Shown piece after piece: positions 43,767 through 53,313 of a stretch of 64,000 nt of DNA. The stretch comes from Prochlorococcus sp. MIT 0604. GTDB lineage: Bacteria; Cyanobacteriota; Cyanobacteriia; PCC-6307; Cyanobiaceae. Every line of letters begins with the position of its first letter. The stretch's first letter is position 1. The position numbers and the translations under genes are program-made. The stretch spans positions 372,001-436,000 of the forward strand of contig NZ_CP007753.1 in NCBI RefSeq assembly GCF_000757845.1. Direction: 5' to 3'. The notes beneath the pieces are model-generated. The model worked only from the letters and a program-made list of their open reading frames with translations. It was not told where the DNA came from and made no database searches.

Positions 43767-45287
43767 CTAGGAAATATTGTTTGCTGCAGCAATAACATCT
43801 TGTAAGAAAGGAGTTTCCGAAACTGCTGTGTTAGCTAATTTAAAAAGAGGATTAGAGAGGATTCCTCCAAGAGCAGTTACCGCAACGCAAGTATAAAGTG
43901 CAATTCTTAAGGGAGGCAATCCTACAATTCCCCAATTAATTTCAGGATATGTTTTGACTATTTCAGAAGCTTCTTGTGGTTCTTTAACCACCATCATTTT
44001 GATTACTGAAATGTAGTAATAAATGGATATAACTGAAGTTACTAATCCAACGATTACTAATAGATACTGATGATTCGCCCAACCTGCAAAGAACAGATAT
44101 ATCTTGCCAAAAAATCCTAACATTGGAGGTAAACCTCCAAGTGATAGAAGACAAAGGCTTAAGCCTAATGTAATGAGAGGGTCTTTTTGGTAAAGTCCTG
44201 AGTAATCAAGAATCCTGTCAGAACCAGTTCTTAATGAGAAAAGTATTACACATGAAAATGCACCTAAATTCATAAACAAATATGCGGCTAAATACAACAC
44301 AGCAGCTGATAAGCCATCTTGTGTACCAGATACTATTCCAATCATTACAAATCCAGCTTGTCCAATAGAACTGTAAGCTAGCATCCTTTTCATTGAGGTT
44401 TGAGCTAGAGCTACAACATTTCCTAGAGCCATGCTCAAGATGGCCAAAATAGTAAATAAAAGTTTCCATTCCTCATCGAAAGAAGAGAAAGTAGTGCTTA
44501 ATATTCTTATTGCGAATGCGAAACCTGCTGTTTTCGAACCAACAGATAAAAAAGCAACTACAGGTGTAGGAGATCCCTCATATACATCAGGAGTCCATTG
44601 ATGAAAAGGAACAGCAGCTATTTTAAATGCAACAGTTGATAAAACAAATACCAGAGCTAGAGAGGTGATGAATGAAGGCTTATTGATAATCTCTAAACCA
44701 ATTGTTGTTAAGTTTGTTGAACCACTTAATCCATAAAGAAAAGAGGAGCCATACAAATAGACTGCAGCAGCAGCTGAACCAACAAGCAAGTATTTTAAAG
44801 CTGCTTCTGAACTTCTTGGATCTCTTTTGAGATAACCAGAAAGTAAATAGCTCGCTACCGAAAGAGTCTCAAGAGATATAAATACACTAATAAGGTCAGT
44901 AGATCCACACAGAAGCATTGCCCCAAGAGTTGCCGAAAGAACTATCGCTGCGAACTCCCCAATAGGACTTCCACTTTGCTCTGTATAACGCCAGCTTATG
45001 AGTAAAGAAACTAAAGTTGATAAAGCTATTATCGCTCTAAATGCTATTGCTAAATTATCTGAATTAAAGGATCCAAGGAATGCGCTTTCTACCGGATTGC
45101 TCCATTGCAAGGCTAAGCTAAGAAGAGAGCTACCAATTGATAAATAGCAAATTATTGGCGCCCATTTTGATGCTGTTTTTTCTCCTGCTAAATCTACAAG
45201 AAGTGTTCCAACAATACCTAGTAAAATAAAAGCCTCTGGAATAATGGCTTGAGCATTTAAATTAATTGTAAAGATTTCGTTGGGCAC
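43767..45287 (-). CDS. ndhB: NAD(P)H-quinone oxidoreductase subunit 2
   Basis: Antiporter-like membrane subunit of the cyanobacterial NDH-1 complex, which takes electrons from ferredoxin into plastoquinone and takes part in cyclic flow and respiration. The 506-aa protein has about 14 membrane helices. Conserved stretches are [41 protein letters not shown] near 150, [29 protein letters not shown] near 227 with the key Lys, and [15 protein letters not shown] near 385. It diverges from topA over a 175-base gap that probably holds both promoters. Confidence 0.96.
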   Translation of the reverse strand: MPNEIFTINLNAQAIIPEAFILLGIVGTLLVDLAGEKTASKWAPIICYLSIGSSLLSLALQWSNPVESAFLGSFNSDNLAIAFRAIIALSTLVSLLISWRYTEQSGSPIGEFAAIVLSATLGAMLLCGSTDLISVFISLETLSVASYLLSGYLKRDPRSSEAALKYLLVGSAAAAVYLYGSSFLYGLSGSTNLTTIGLEIINKPSFITSLALVFVLSTVAFKIAAVPFHQWTPDVYEGSPTPVVAFLSVGSKTAGFAFAIRILSTTFSSFDEEWKLLFTILAILSMALGNVVALAQTSMKRMLAYSSIGQAGFVMIGIVSGTQDGLSAAVLYLAAYLFMNLGAFSCVILFSLRTGSDRILDYSGLYQKDPLITLGLSLCLLSLGGLPPMLGFFGKIYLFFAGWANHQYLLVIVGLVTSVISIYYYISVIKMMVVKEPQEASEIVKTYPEINWGIVGLPPLRIALYTCVAVTALGGILSNPLFKLANTAVSETPFLQDVIAAANNIS

Positions 45288-45462
45288 TTTATTAAATTGG
45301 ATTAAATTAGATGTTTGATTGTAAGGGTCTAAGAGTTAATCTTAACTTGATTATAATTTGTGGGTATGATTTTTGAAATTTTCAGAAGAAATTACTTGAA
45401 AAAGCTTCAAATAATCATAATATGCCCTAACTGAACAAAAACACCAATTTTTGAAATAAACC

Positions 45463-48069
45463 TTGGATCACACACTCGTTATTGTTGAAAGTCCCACCAA
45501 AGCAAAAACTATAAGAAAGTTTTTGCCTTCTAACTATGAAGTTCTCGCTTCAATGGGACACGTAAGAGATCTTCCTAAAGGAGCTGCTGAAATACCTGCT
45601 GCGGTTAAAAAGGAAAAATGGTCAAGGATAGGAGTTAATACAACAGAAGATTTTGAACCACTTTATATAGTTCCAAAAGATAAGAAAAAGGTTGTTAAAG
45701 AGTTGAAAGATGCATTGAAAGGTGCGACCCAGCTATTACTTGCAACTGATGAAGATAGAGAGGGAGAGAGTATTAGTTGGCATCTCATGCAAATACTTAA
45801 GCCTAAAATACCAACTAAGAGAATGGTTTTTCATGAAATTACAAAAAAGGCAATTAATAAAGCTTTAGATCAAACAAGAGAAATTGATATGGAACTTGTT
45901 CAGGCTCAAGAAACAAGAAGAATCTTGGACAGGCTTTTTGGATATGAATTATCTCCTTTACTTTGGAAGAAGGTAGCCCCCCGACTATCTGCTGGTCGTG
46001 TTCAATCAGTTTCTGTAAGACTTCTCGTCAGGAGAGAGAGAGAAAGAAGATCCTTTAAAAAAGCTAGTTACTGGGGGATTAAAGCTTCCGTAGTAAAAGA
46101 TAATATTACTTTCGAAACTAAATTATTCAGTTTAAACGGTCAAAGAATTTCTAACGGTTCCGATTTCGACGAACAAACTGGTAAATTAAAACAAGGAAAC
46201 AAATCTTTAATAATTGGAGAAGAAAAAGTAAATGATTTATTGAAGACTTTTTCCTCAAAGGATTGGTTAGTCTCAAAAATTGAAAAAAAACCATCCACTC
46301 GTAAGCCAGTTCCCCCATTTACAACTAGTACATTGCAACAAGAAGCAAATAGGAAGCTTCGTTTGTCTGCAAGAGAAACTATGAGATGTGCACAAGGCCT
46401 ATATGAGAGAGGTTTCATAACATATATGAGAACTGATTCAGTTCATCTTTCCGAACAAGCTACAAGAGCTGCTAGAGAATGTGTCAGTTCTAGGTATGGA
46501 AAAGAATATTTATCTAACTCACCAAGACAATTTAATTCAACTGCAAGAAATGCTCAAGAAGCACACGAAGCTATTAGGCCGGCAGGTGAGATATTTAAAA
46601 CACCAAAGGAAACTAATCTAACTGGTAGAGACTTATCACTTTACGATTTAATTTGGAAAAGAACTGTAGCTAGTCAAATGGCGGAAGCTAGGCTAACAAT
46701 GATTAATGCTGAAATTAGCGTGGGGGATGGATTATTTAAATCGAGCGGGAAAAGTATTGATTTCGCAGGATTCTTCAGAGCTTATGTCGAGGGAAGTGAT
46801 GACCCAAGTTCATCCCTCGAACAACAAGAAATTATTCTCCCAAACTTAACAACTGGAACATGTCTTGAAGTTACTAATAAGGAATCTACTTTTCATGAAA
46901 CTAAACCTCCTGCAAGATATACAGAGGCTGCATTAGTTAAAGTTCTTGAAAAAGAAGGTATTGGAAGACCTTCTACCTATGCCAGCATTATTGGGACCAT
47001 AGTGGATAGAGGTTATGCGAATATATCTTCCAATACTTTGGCCCCAACATTTACAGCTTTTGCAGTTACTGCCCTATTAGAAGAACATTTTCCTGATCTG
47101 GTAGATACTACTTTTACTGCAAAAATGGAATCTTCATTGGATGAAATATCTTCAGGCAATCTTGAGTGGCTACCATACCTCGAAACTTTCTATAAAGGTA
47201 AAAATGGTTTGGAGGTAAAAGTTCAGAAAACAGAGGGTGATATAGATGGTAAAGCTTATAGACAAGTTGATTTCGAAGATCTTCCTTGCGTAGTTAGAAT
47301 AGGCTCTAACGGACCTTGGCTAGAGGGTACAAAAATTGATGAATCTGGTAACGAGATTCAGGCTAAAGGTAATCTTCCAATGGATATTACTCCTGGAGAT
47401 TTAGACATAAAGCAAGTTGATCAAATTTTAAGTGGCCCATCAGATCTTGGAACTGATCCAAAAACTGGGGAAAAAGTCTTTTTAAGATTTGGCCCTTATG
47501 GACCTTACGTACAATTGGGAAATAATGATCAAGATAAAGCTAAACCAAGAAGAGCTTCATTACCCAAAGAGTTGAAAACTGATGATCTAACTCTAGATGA
47601 GGCTCTTGTACTTTTAAGTTTGCCTAGATTGCTAGGAGTTCATCCTGAAGGAGGTGTTGTTGAGGCCGATAGAGGAAGATTTGGCCCTTACATTAAATGG
47701 ATTAAAAATGAAAATGATTCTGAAAACAGATCCTTAAAGAAAGAGGATGATGTTTTTACAGTTGATATAGAACGAGCATTAGAAATTCTTGCGATGCCAA
47801 AAATAGGGAGAGGTGGTCAAGAGGTACTTAAAGACTTTGGAAAACCGAAAGAATTCAAAGAAAAAATTCAAATATTAAATGGAAGATATGGCGTCTATTT
47901 AAAATGTGGCAAAACTAATGTTTCGATTGCCAAAGATACTGACATAGAAAAAATTACCATAGATGACGCAGTATCTCTGTTAGAAGAAAAACTAAAAGAT
48001 AAAAAAGGCTCTATTTTAAAAAAAACAAAGATTAGTAATAAAAAAACTACAAGGAAAAAGAAAAGTTAG
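45463..48069 (+). CDS. topA: DNA topoisomerase I
   Basis: Type IA topoisomerase that relaxes negative supercoils. The 868-aa protein starts from TTG 45463 with HTLVIVESPTKAKTIRKFLP (TOPRIM). It continues with LLLATDEDREGESISWHL near 91 and the active-site region RGFITYMRTDSVHLSEQA near 318 with the catalytic Tyr. AQEAHEAIRPAG follows near 365 and KEGIGRPSTYASIIGTI near 500. The C-terminal part (about 600-850) carries repeated FGPYGPYVQLG / RFGPYIKW / GRYGVYLKCG elements, the cyanobacterial TopA C-terminal repeats in place of zinc fingers, and ends Lys-rich. Confidence 0.96.
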   Translation: MDHTLVIVESPTKAKTIRKFLPSNYEVLASMGHVRDLPKGAAEIPAAVKKEKWSRIGVNTTEDFEPLYIVPKDKKKVVKELKDALKGATQLLLATDEDREGESISWHLMQILKPKIPTKRMVFHEITKKAINKALDQTREIDMELVQAQETRRILDRLFGYELSPLLWKKVAPRLSAGRVQSVSVRLLVRRERERRSFKKASYWGIKASVVKDNITFETKLFSLNGQRISNGSDFDEQTGKLKQGNKSLIIGEEKVNDLLKTFSSKDWLVSKIEKKPSTRKPVPPFTTSTLQQEANRKLRLSARETMRCAQGLYERGFITYMRTDSVHLSEQATRAARECVSSRYGKEYLSNSPRQFNSTARNAQEAHEAIRPAGEIFKTPKETNLTGRDLSLYDLIWKRTVASQMAEARLTMINAEISVGDGLFKSSGKSIDFAGFFRAYVEGSDDPSSSLEQQEIILPNLTTGTCLEVTNKESTFHETKPPARYTEAALVKVLEKEGIGRPSTYASIIGTIVDRGYANISSNTLAPTFTAFAVTALLEEHFPDLVDTTFTAKMESSLDEISSGNLEWLPYLETFYKGKNGLEVKVQKTEGDIDGKAYRQVDFEDLPCVVRIGSNGPWLEGTKIDESGNEIQAKGNLPMDITPGDLDIKQVDQILSGPSDLGTDPKTGEKVFLRFGPYGPYVQLGNNDQDKAKPRRASLPKELKTDDLTLDEALVLLSLPRLLGVHPEGGVVEADRGRFGPYIKWIKNENDSENRSLKKEDDVFTVDIERALEILAMPKIGRGGQEVLKDFGKPKEFKEKIQILNGRYGVYLKCGKTNVSIAKDTDIEKITIDDAVSLLEEKLKDKKGSILKKTKISNKKTTRKKKS

Positions 48070-48076
48070 AAAAAAT

Positions 48077-48580
48077 ATGATTTTTAAAAAAAAAGAATTT
48101 TTTTTATTAATTTTTTTAATTTTTTTGCAATCATGCTCTGGAGGGAGGATTGGAAATTTTCTTGAAAGTAGTTTTAATGATTTAGAAAAAACAAACAAAA
48201 ATGAAGATTTACAAAATAATTTATTAAATAAAAAAGAAATAAATTTACAAAAAGAAAACAAAAAGTTTGATGATAAAAAAAATAAAAAAATTCAAAAAGT
48301 AGAAAATCTAAAAAATCTTCCAGAAAATAAAAACGATATAGATTTAGAAAAAGAAAACAAAAAATTTGATGATAAAAAAAATAAAAAAATTAAGAATCTT
48401 TTAAAAAAAAGAAAAATTGATCTTCAATCTTACAAAATCTTATTAATTTTAAAAGATGTAGATCCAAAAGATCCCACGGAAGAGCTAAGTTCCATATTAA
48501 GTAATTCTGAGGTAAATTTTGAAATAGAAAAGATTGAACGGATCTTAGATTCAAAAAATAAAAGTATGAATAAAAATTAA
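48077..48580 (+). CDS. Lys-rich putative lipoprotein with internal 33-residue repeat
   Basis: A 167-aa protein with a basic start (MIFKKKEF), a hydrophobic stretch (FLLIFLIFLQ) and a lipobox LQSC at residues 17-20, so it is predicted to be a lipoprotein. The middle is extremely Lys/Asn/Glu-rich. It contains two copies of KENKKFDDKKNKKI spaced exactly 33 residues apart, each preceded by I-[ND]-L-[QE]; a third partial copy starts IDLQSYK. The tail DVDPKDPTEELSSILSN is less biased. No family recognised. It starts seven bases after topA and precedes DUF2232, suggesting one transcript. Confidence 0.75.
   Translation: MIFKKKEFFLLIFLIFLQSCSGGRIGNFLESSFNDLEKTNKNEDLQNNLLNKKEINLQKENKKFDDKKNKKIQKVENLKNLPENKNDIDLEKENKKFDDKKNKKIKNLLKKRKIDLQSYKILLILKDVDPKDPTEELSSILSNSEVNFEIEKIERILDSKNKSMNKN
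48251..48391 (+). repeat. Two 42-bp direct repeats inside the lipoprotein gene (99-bp period)
   Basis: Copies at 48251-48292 and 48350-48391 differ at one base (G/A). The period of 99 bases is a multiple of three, so the repeat adds a 33-residue unit without a frameshift. It looks like a recent in-frame duplication. Confidence 0.85.
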
Positions 48581-48599
48581 TTAATAATATTTAAAAAAA

Positions 48600-49238
48600 A
48601 TGAAAATAACAACAAAAAATGAAGCATTAAATATTGTCGAGACCTCTTATTTAGCATCTCTTTCGTCTTTATTATGGGTTGCATTATATTATTTGCCAAT
48701 TGGGGGAGCTTTATTAAGGTTGATTTTACCCCTCCCAATGATCTTGTTGCACTTGAGAAGAGGAACTAAAATTGCATTGGAAGGACTTTTAATACAATTT
48801 CTACTTTTATTCATAATTATGGGTCCTGTTAGAGGAACTTTATTTTTATTTCCTTATGGGATCTTGGCTTTCTGGTTAGGTTGGTGTTGGTTTAAAGAAA
48901 AGAGTTGGAACCTTAGTTTAACTGTGGGAGTTGTTATTGGAACCCTTGGCTTTTTATTAAGAGTAATAGCATTATCTACGTTGGTTGGAGATAATCTTTG
49001 GGTGTTAATTACTAGAGCGAGTTATGGTCTAATAGAAAAGTTCCTTGGATTATTTAATTTACCTATATATCCCTCAATTTTGAGTATACAATTAGGTGCA
49101 ATTTTATTAATAATTTTTCAAGAAATAGTTTATGTCTTAACGGTACATGTAGTTGCCTATTCTCTGTTTCCTAGATTTAAATTATCCATCCCAGATCCTC
49201 CAAAATTATTGGATAGCTTAGTTAATTTTAATAATTAA
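48600..49238 (+). CDS. DUF2232 integral membrane protein
   Basis: A 212-aa polytopic membrane protein: hydrophobic segments near 20-50, 60-95, 103-125 and 150-190. Recognisable parts are NIVETSYLASLSSLLWVALYYLPIGGALLRLILPLPMILLHLRRGTK and GPVRGTLFLFPYGILAFWLGW. This fits the DUF2232 (YybS-like) family. The function is unknown; some relatives resemble ECF S components, but no ECF ATPase is adjacent. It sits 12 bases before the CobT-like gene. Confidence 0.78.
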   Translation: MKITTKNEALNIVETSYLASLSSLLWVALYYLPIGGALLRLILPLPMILLHLRRGTKIALEGLLIQFLLLFIIMGPVRGTLFLFPYGILAFWLGWCWFKEKSWNLSLTVGVVIGTLGFLLRVIALSTLVGDNLWVLITRASYGLIEKFLGLFNLPIYPSILSIQLGAILLIIFQEIVYVLTVHVVAYSLFPRFKLSIPDPPKLLDSLVNFNN

Positions 49239-49249
49239 AAAAAGTAAAA

Positions 49250-50407
49250 ATGTACAGCACAGAATTAGGAATCAATTTTTTTGGTAATGAATCCAATAAA
49301 AAAAGAAAACTTAATAAGATAGAAATACTGAAAAAGAATATTAATAATTTAAAAATATTTCTTATAATTGCAGGCACTAATACATCTCAAATTCCGGGAA
49401 TTTCCGCAGCAGGTATTAACGCAAAATCAAGGCGAACAACTGCCCTCGCAGATGCCGAATTTTTGCTTGAGGGTGCTTCAAAAGATCATAAATATAAATT
49501 GCCTCTTCTCAATGCAGGAGTAACTCCTGCCCTAATCAGTCATGTTTGTTCAAAGCTTATAAATATTTATCCAGTTATTGTTCCTCTGGGAATAGGAGCA
49601 AAGCCTTATTTTAATCATTTGGTTGTAGAAGATAGAAATTTGGGGCCATCAAATTGTATTACTACTGGTAAATCGATGCCTAAAGAAAGAGTTTTAAATC
49701 TCTATGAAAAAGGTCTTGCGATAGGAAAATCCTTAAAACAACCAGTTTTAATTTCTGAATCTGTACCGGGGGGCACCACAACTGCTCAGGCAGTAATGGA
49801 ATCTTTTGGTTTGCAAGTATCTAATTTAGTAGGGAGTAGTTTATTTAAAGCACCAAGAGAACTAAGAAGAAAAGTAGTTAAAAGAGGAATTTTCAATGCA
49901 AATTTCAAGGCTGATTTCGACTCTTTTGATGTTGTCGCGGCGGTAGGTGATCCTTTCCAAGCTTTCTCAATGGGTCTATTAATTGGTGCAAGGTTAGCAA
50001 AACAACCTGTAATATTGTCTGGAGGAAGTCAGATGTTAGCGGTCATTTTGCTTGTATTAGAATTTTTAGATGAAAAAAATAAAGATGAACTTATTGAAGA
50101 TGTTTTTATTGCTACAACTGGGTGGCTTGTGAAAGATAATTCTCTAAACGATTTAGTAAATCTAATTAATGAGAAATATGATGTCAAATTATTAGGTTTA
50201 GCCAGTCCTTTAAATTTCAAATATTCAAAATACAAAGAATTGAGGGATTATGAATTAGGTCATGTAAAAGAAGGTGTAGGTGCTGGTGGAATATCATTGC
50301 TTGCTTTCTTAGATGGATTTAAAAATGAAGAAATAGTTTCATTGTGTCAACTAAATCTAGAAATGATGAAGGGCCTAGGTCAAATTTCTTTAGAGAAGGA
50401 TTGCTAA
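49250..50407 (+). CDS. CobT-like nicotinate-nucleotide phosphoribosyltransferase (TIGR00303 family)
   Basis: A 385-aa protein of the cyanobacterial/archaeal branch of CobT, which activates the lower-ligand base to an alpha-ribotide for cobalamin assembly. Features are LIIAGTNTSQIPGISAAGINAKSRRTTALADAEFLLEG near 38-75, VPLGIGAKPYF near 118, VLISESVPGGTTTAQAVMESFG near 165, and VILSGGSQMLAVILLVLEFL near 250. GHVKEGVGAGGISLLAFLDG follows near 340. In Prochlorococcus the likely base is adenine (pseudocobalamin); that is known biology, not shown here. Its stop directly abuts the next ATG. Confidence 0.82.
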   Translation: MYSTELGINFFGNESNKKRKLNKIEILKKNINNLKIFLIIAGTNTSQIPGISAAGINAKSRRTTALADAEFLLEGASKDHKYKLPLLNAGVTPALISHVCSKLINIYPVIVPLGIGAKPYFNHLVVEDRNLGPSNCITTGKSMPKERVLNLYEKGLAIGKSLKQPVLISESVPGGTTTAQAVMESFGLQVSNLVGSSLFKAPRELRRKVVKRGIFNANFKADFDSFDVVAAVGDPFQAFSMGLLIGARLAKQPVILSGGSQMLAVILLVLEFLDEKNKDELIEDVFIATTGWLVKDNSLNDLVNLINEKYDVKLLGLASPLNFKYSKYKELRDYELGHVKEGVGAGGISLLAFLDGFKNEEIVSLCQLNLEMMKGLGQISLEKDC

Positions 50408-51406
50408 ATGTTTTCAAAATTTGCAACCAGAAGAGAATTTTTAAATTATGGTAAGCTTTCGCTTTTATTTTTCTTAAACTCATGCAGTAATCTACCTAAA
50501 AAAGTAAAAATTGCATTACAAAATTCTTTTTATCCAGAATCTTTTAAAGATACGATTCCAAAAGATTGGAAGCAGGAAAAAATTAATTTTGAAAATATTC
50601 GTCTACAAAAAAATAGAAACAAAATTTTCAATTCTGACTTTACTTTAATAAATGATGGATGGATTTCTAGTATAGATTTTTCAGAATTTGAAAAAATAAA
50701 TGAATATTTAGTGTTCGAAAATTTGGATAAGAGATCGATAGATTTTTTGGGAAGTTTTAATCAAAATCAGAGGAGTAAATTATTTCCTATTGGAGTAGTA
50801 CCCTATACAATTATCATTAAAAATAATAAAGAATTAATAAATTCAGCCAGAACATCTTGGGATTTTCTTCTTTCTAGAAAATTAACTGGGAAAATTATTT
50901 TTCCACAAAGTCCCAGAATAATATTGTCAATTGCTCAAAAAATTAATTCATCCAATTCTTTAAAAAAACTCAAAAGCCAAGCAATGTTATTTGATGATAA
51001 AAATATGCTCAATTGGTTGATTAATTCTGATGCTATTGTCGCAATAGTTCCCTATAGTCTTTGTTCAAAATATTTAAAAATAGATCCAAGGCTTTCTTTA
51101 GTTTTCCCAAGCCAAGGCGTACCTTTGATGTGGCATTTTTTACTTAGTCGATCAAATCTAAATAATGCAATATTAGTTAATTGGATTAAATCTTTAGAAA
51201 ATAAATCAATAGTAGATAAATTAGTAAGCCAGGGTTGGTATCTTCCATTCAATATTGATTATTTGCAAAGTAAATATAAATCTGAAATGCCACCCATCTC
51301 AGGACCTTCTAGGAAATGTTGGGAAAATAGTTGGTCTTTCCCTGTCTTAACAAATGAACAAAAAATTAATCTTAAGAATATCTGGAATGATTCCTTATCC
51401 CCATAA
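50408..51406 (+). CDS. Putative Tat-exported lipoprotein, extracellular solute-binding (PotD-like)
   Basis: A 332-aa protein with a twin-arginine start, FATRREFLNYGKLSLLFFLNSCSN: R-R-E-F-L, then a short hydrophobic core and a lipobox-like LNSC. Later parts resemble periplasmic binding proteins: LFPIGVVPYTIIIKNNKEL near 118, SWDFLLSRKLTGKIIFPQSPRII near 143 and DPRLSLVFPSQGVPLMWHFLLSRS near 218. These are typical of polyamine/iron-type (PotD/AfuA-like) proteins. No ABC permease or ATPase is adjacent. Substrate unknown. It overlaps the converging aldo/keto reductase gene by 12 bases. Confidence 0.7.
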   Translation: MFSKFATRREFLNYGKLSLLFFLNSCSNLPKKVKIALQNSFYPESFKDTIPKDWKQEKINFENIRLQKNRNKIFNSDFTLINDGWISSIDFSEFEKINEYLVFENLDKRSIDFLGSFNQNQRSKLFPIGVVPYTIIIKNNKELINSARTSWDFLLSRKLTGKIIFPQSPRIILSIAQKINSSNSLKKLKSQAMLFDDKNMLNWLINSDAIVAIVPYSLCSKYLKIDPRLSLVFPSQGVPLMWHFLLSRSNLNNAILVNWIKSLENKSIVDKLVSQGWYLPFNIDYLQSKYKSEMPPISGPSRKCWENSWSFPVLTNEQKINLKNIWNDSLSP

Positions 51407-52537
51407 CCTTTTTGTAGGCTTTTCAATCAACAAGTTATGAGTTTCCTTTAATAAATTTGGTATATCTAATTTACTAGGACATTTAGGAACACATTCATTA
51501 CATTCTTGACAAAATGAGGAATTTTTTTCTTCCCACCAGTGGCCAGCTTTTCCTATTAAGTTGTATCTTTCTTTTGAAAATTCTAATTGGCCATAACCAA
51601 TAGATATATTTCTTAAACGAAGTATTTCTGGAATAGGCACTTCATTTGGACATGGAAGACAAGATCTACATTGTTCACATTTGGTTGAATTTAATCTTTC
51701 ATTAGAAACTTCCTCAATTTTATTAAGGGCGCTTTTTTCAAGTTTTGTAAGCTTCTCTAATGAGTTTCTAAGTTTGTGCGCAAATTCAAAATCTTTTTTT
51801 TTTGTCGCCCCCAAGGATAAAGTTGTAATGCCTTTTGCCAGTAGAAATCGATAGGCTAATTCTAATGGATGAAAAGGCTTAGAGGCCTCTATCAAAATAT
51901 CACTTGGAGAATACAATCTCCCACCTTTATCAGCAGGTGATATTGCTAAAACTCCCATGCCTTTTTTTATAGCTTCCTCTGCTAAAGCAATCTTAGATTG
52001 ATCTAAATAATGTAAATGAAGACTACAAAAAGTAAAAACTTCACAGTTAATTGCATCTTTAATTAGTGAATAATTTCCGTGAGAACTAAAACCAACTTGA
52101 TCAACTAGTTCCTTCTCAAGTATCCAAGATATGAATTTTTTACCCTCTCCAGAAAGAACCCAATCTAGATGTTTTTTTAAGTTGAGTCCGTGAATTGCAA
52201 GATTATTAATTTTCTCGCGATTTAAATTTTTAAGAGACTGTTTAAAATTATTTTTTAAAAAGTCAAAATCACCCTTTGGTAAAACTTTGGAAGTAATCAC
52301 CCAATTTTTTTCTTTTATATTCTCTTCTATTTCTAATTTTTTTATTGAATTTCCAATAAGTGATTCAGCATCACCATAAGTGGGTGCTGTTTCTATGTGG
52401 TTAATTCCTACATAATATGCATTTTTTATTGTGCTATACATTTTTTCGAGACTTTCAGTTGCGCGCATTGTCCCTAAAGTGAATAAACTCACTTTCGCCC
52501 CTCTACCAAATGATCTTTTTTGTGAATTAATAATCAT
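51395..52537 (-). CDS. Aldo/keto reductase with C-terminal ferredoxin domain
   Basis: A 380-aa fusion. The N-terminal AKR barrel (about 1-285) has LGTMRATESLEKMYSTIKNAYYVGINHIETAPTYGDAESLIG near 17-60 and the catalytic-type Lys in ITSKVLPKGDF near 83. The C-terminal part has two 4Fe-4S motifs: CEQCRSCLPCPNEVPIPEIL near 290, and CQECNECVPKCPSKLDIPNLL near 340. Such ferredoxin-tailed AKRs are common in cyanobacteria; the substrate is unknown, and electrons may come from ferredoxin rather than NADPH. Confidence 0.88.
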   Translation of the reverse strand: MIINSQKRSFGRGAKVSLFTLGTMRATESLEKMYSTIKNAYYVGINHIETAPTYGDAESLIGNSIKKLEIEENIKEKNWVITSKVLPKGDFDFLKNNFKQSLKNLNREKINNLAIHGLNLKKHLDWVLSGEGKKFISWILEKELVDQVGFSSHGNYSLIKDAINCEVFTFCSLHLHYLDQSKIALAEEAIKKGMGVLAISPADKGGRLYSPSDILIEASKPFHPLELAYRFLLAKGITTLSLGATKKKDFEFAHKLRNSLEKLTKLEKSALNKIEEVSNERLNSTKCEQCRSCLPCPNEVPIPEILRLRNISIGYGQLEFSKERYNLIGKAGHWWEEKNSSFCQECNECVPKCPSKLDIPNLLKETHNLLIEKPTKRLWG

Positions 52538-52649
52538 TTAAATAAGATCAATTTCTTTTTATTTACTCTTTAATTTATTTATAGTTGAAAATCATTTAAA
52601 GTAAATTAAAGTAAATACAAAATTTTGCAAAAATATTTTTCTTAAATCT

Positions 52650-53303
52650 ATGTTTACAGGAATAATTCAATCAGTTGGAAAACTAAGACAAGAAAAAAAT
52701 ATTTTAGAAATTGAAATTCTAGATAATTGTTTTGATATGGCAATCGGTGACAGCATAGCTGTTGATGGAATTTGTTTGACAGTCAAAGAGATTTTTCAAA
52801 ATAAATTTACTGTTGATGTTAGTGAGGAGACATTAAAAAAAACAACTTTAGGAGTAAAGTCGAACCTGAATCAGATCGTTAATTTGGAGCCCGCTCTTAG
52901 GGTGTCTGACCGCCTAGGAGGGCATATAGTCAGCGGACATGTTGATGGCCTTGGAACAGTTGAGAATATAGAAAAATTAGAGAAATCTTGGCTCTTATCA
53001 ATAAAGTGGAAAAATAATAATTTTTCAAAATATGTAGTTAATAAAGGGAGTATTTGTGTAAATGGTATAAGTCTCACGATTGCAAAATATGAGCAGGAAG
53101 GAGAAATATTTACTATTGCGATAATTCCTCATACTTGGCATAACACAAATCTGAATAAATTAAATATCGGTGACAGCGTAAACCTTGAGGCAGATGCACT
53201 AATTAAATATGTAGAGAAATTACTTTTATTTAATAAAAATAGTAATCAAGATTTATCTTCAAATAATATTTCTTCCGAGTGGCTTAAAGAAAACGGTTGG
53301 TAA
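52650..53303 (+). CDS. ribE: Riboflavin synthase, alpha subunit
   Basis: Dismutates two 6,7-dimethyl-8-ribityllumazine molecules to riboflavin and a pyrimidine. The 217-aa protein has two lumazine-binding repeats. The first starts MFTGIIQSVGKLRQEKN, with SIAVDGICLTVKEI near 36. The second starts near 95, LGGHIVSGHVDGLGTVENIEK, with GSICVNGISLTIAKYE near 133 and IPHTWHNTNL near 162. Length is normal. It stands alone, converging on the cyAbrB gene with ten bases between stops. Confidence 0.95.
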   Translation: MFTGIIQSVGKLRQEKNILEIEILDNCFDMAIGDSIAVDGICLTVKEIFQNKFTVDVSEETLKKTTLGVKSNLNQIVNLEPALRVSDRLGGHIVSGHVDGLGTVENIEKLEKSWLLSIKWKNNNFSKYVVNKGSICVNGISLTIAKYEQEGEIFTIAIIPHTWHNTNLNKLNIGDSVNLEADALIKYVEKLLLFNKNSNQDLSSNNISSEWLKENGW

Positions 53304-53313
53304 AATATATTTT

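Noticed and set aside
44218-44469. 83-residue minus-strand frame inside ndhB
   Set aside because: Same-strand alternative frame rich in Cys/Trp/Tyr with no recognisable motif; ndhB is complete and continuous across it.
48251-48391. CRISPR-like direct repeats
   Set aside because: Only two copies, in frame inside a coding gene, without a unique spacer series or cas genes.
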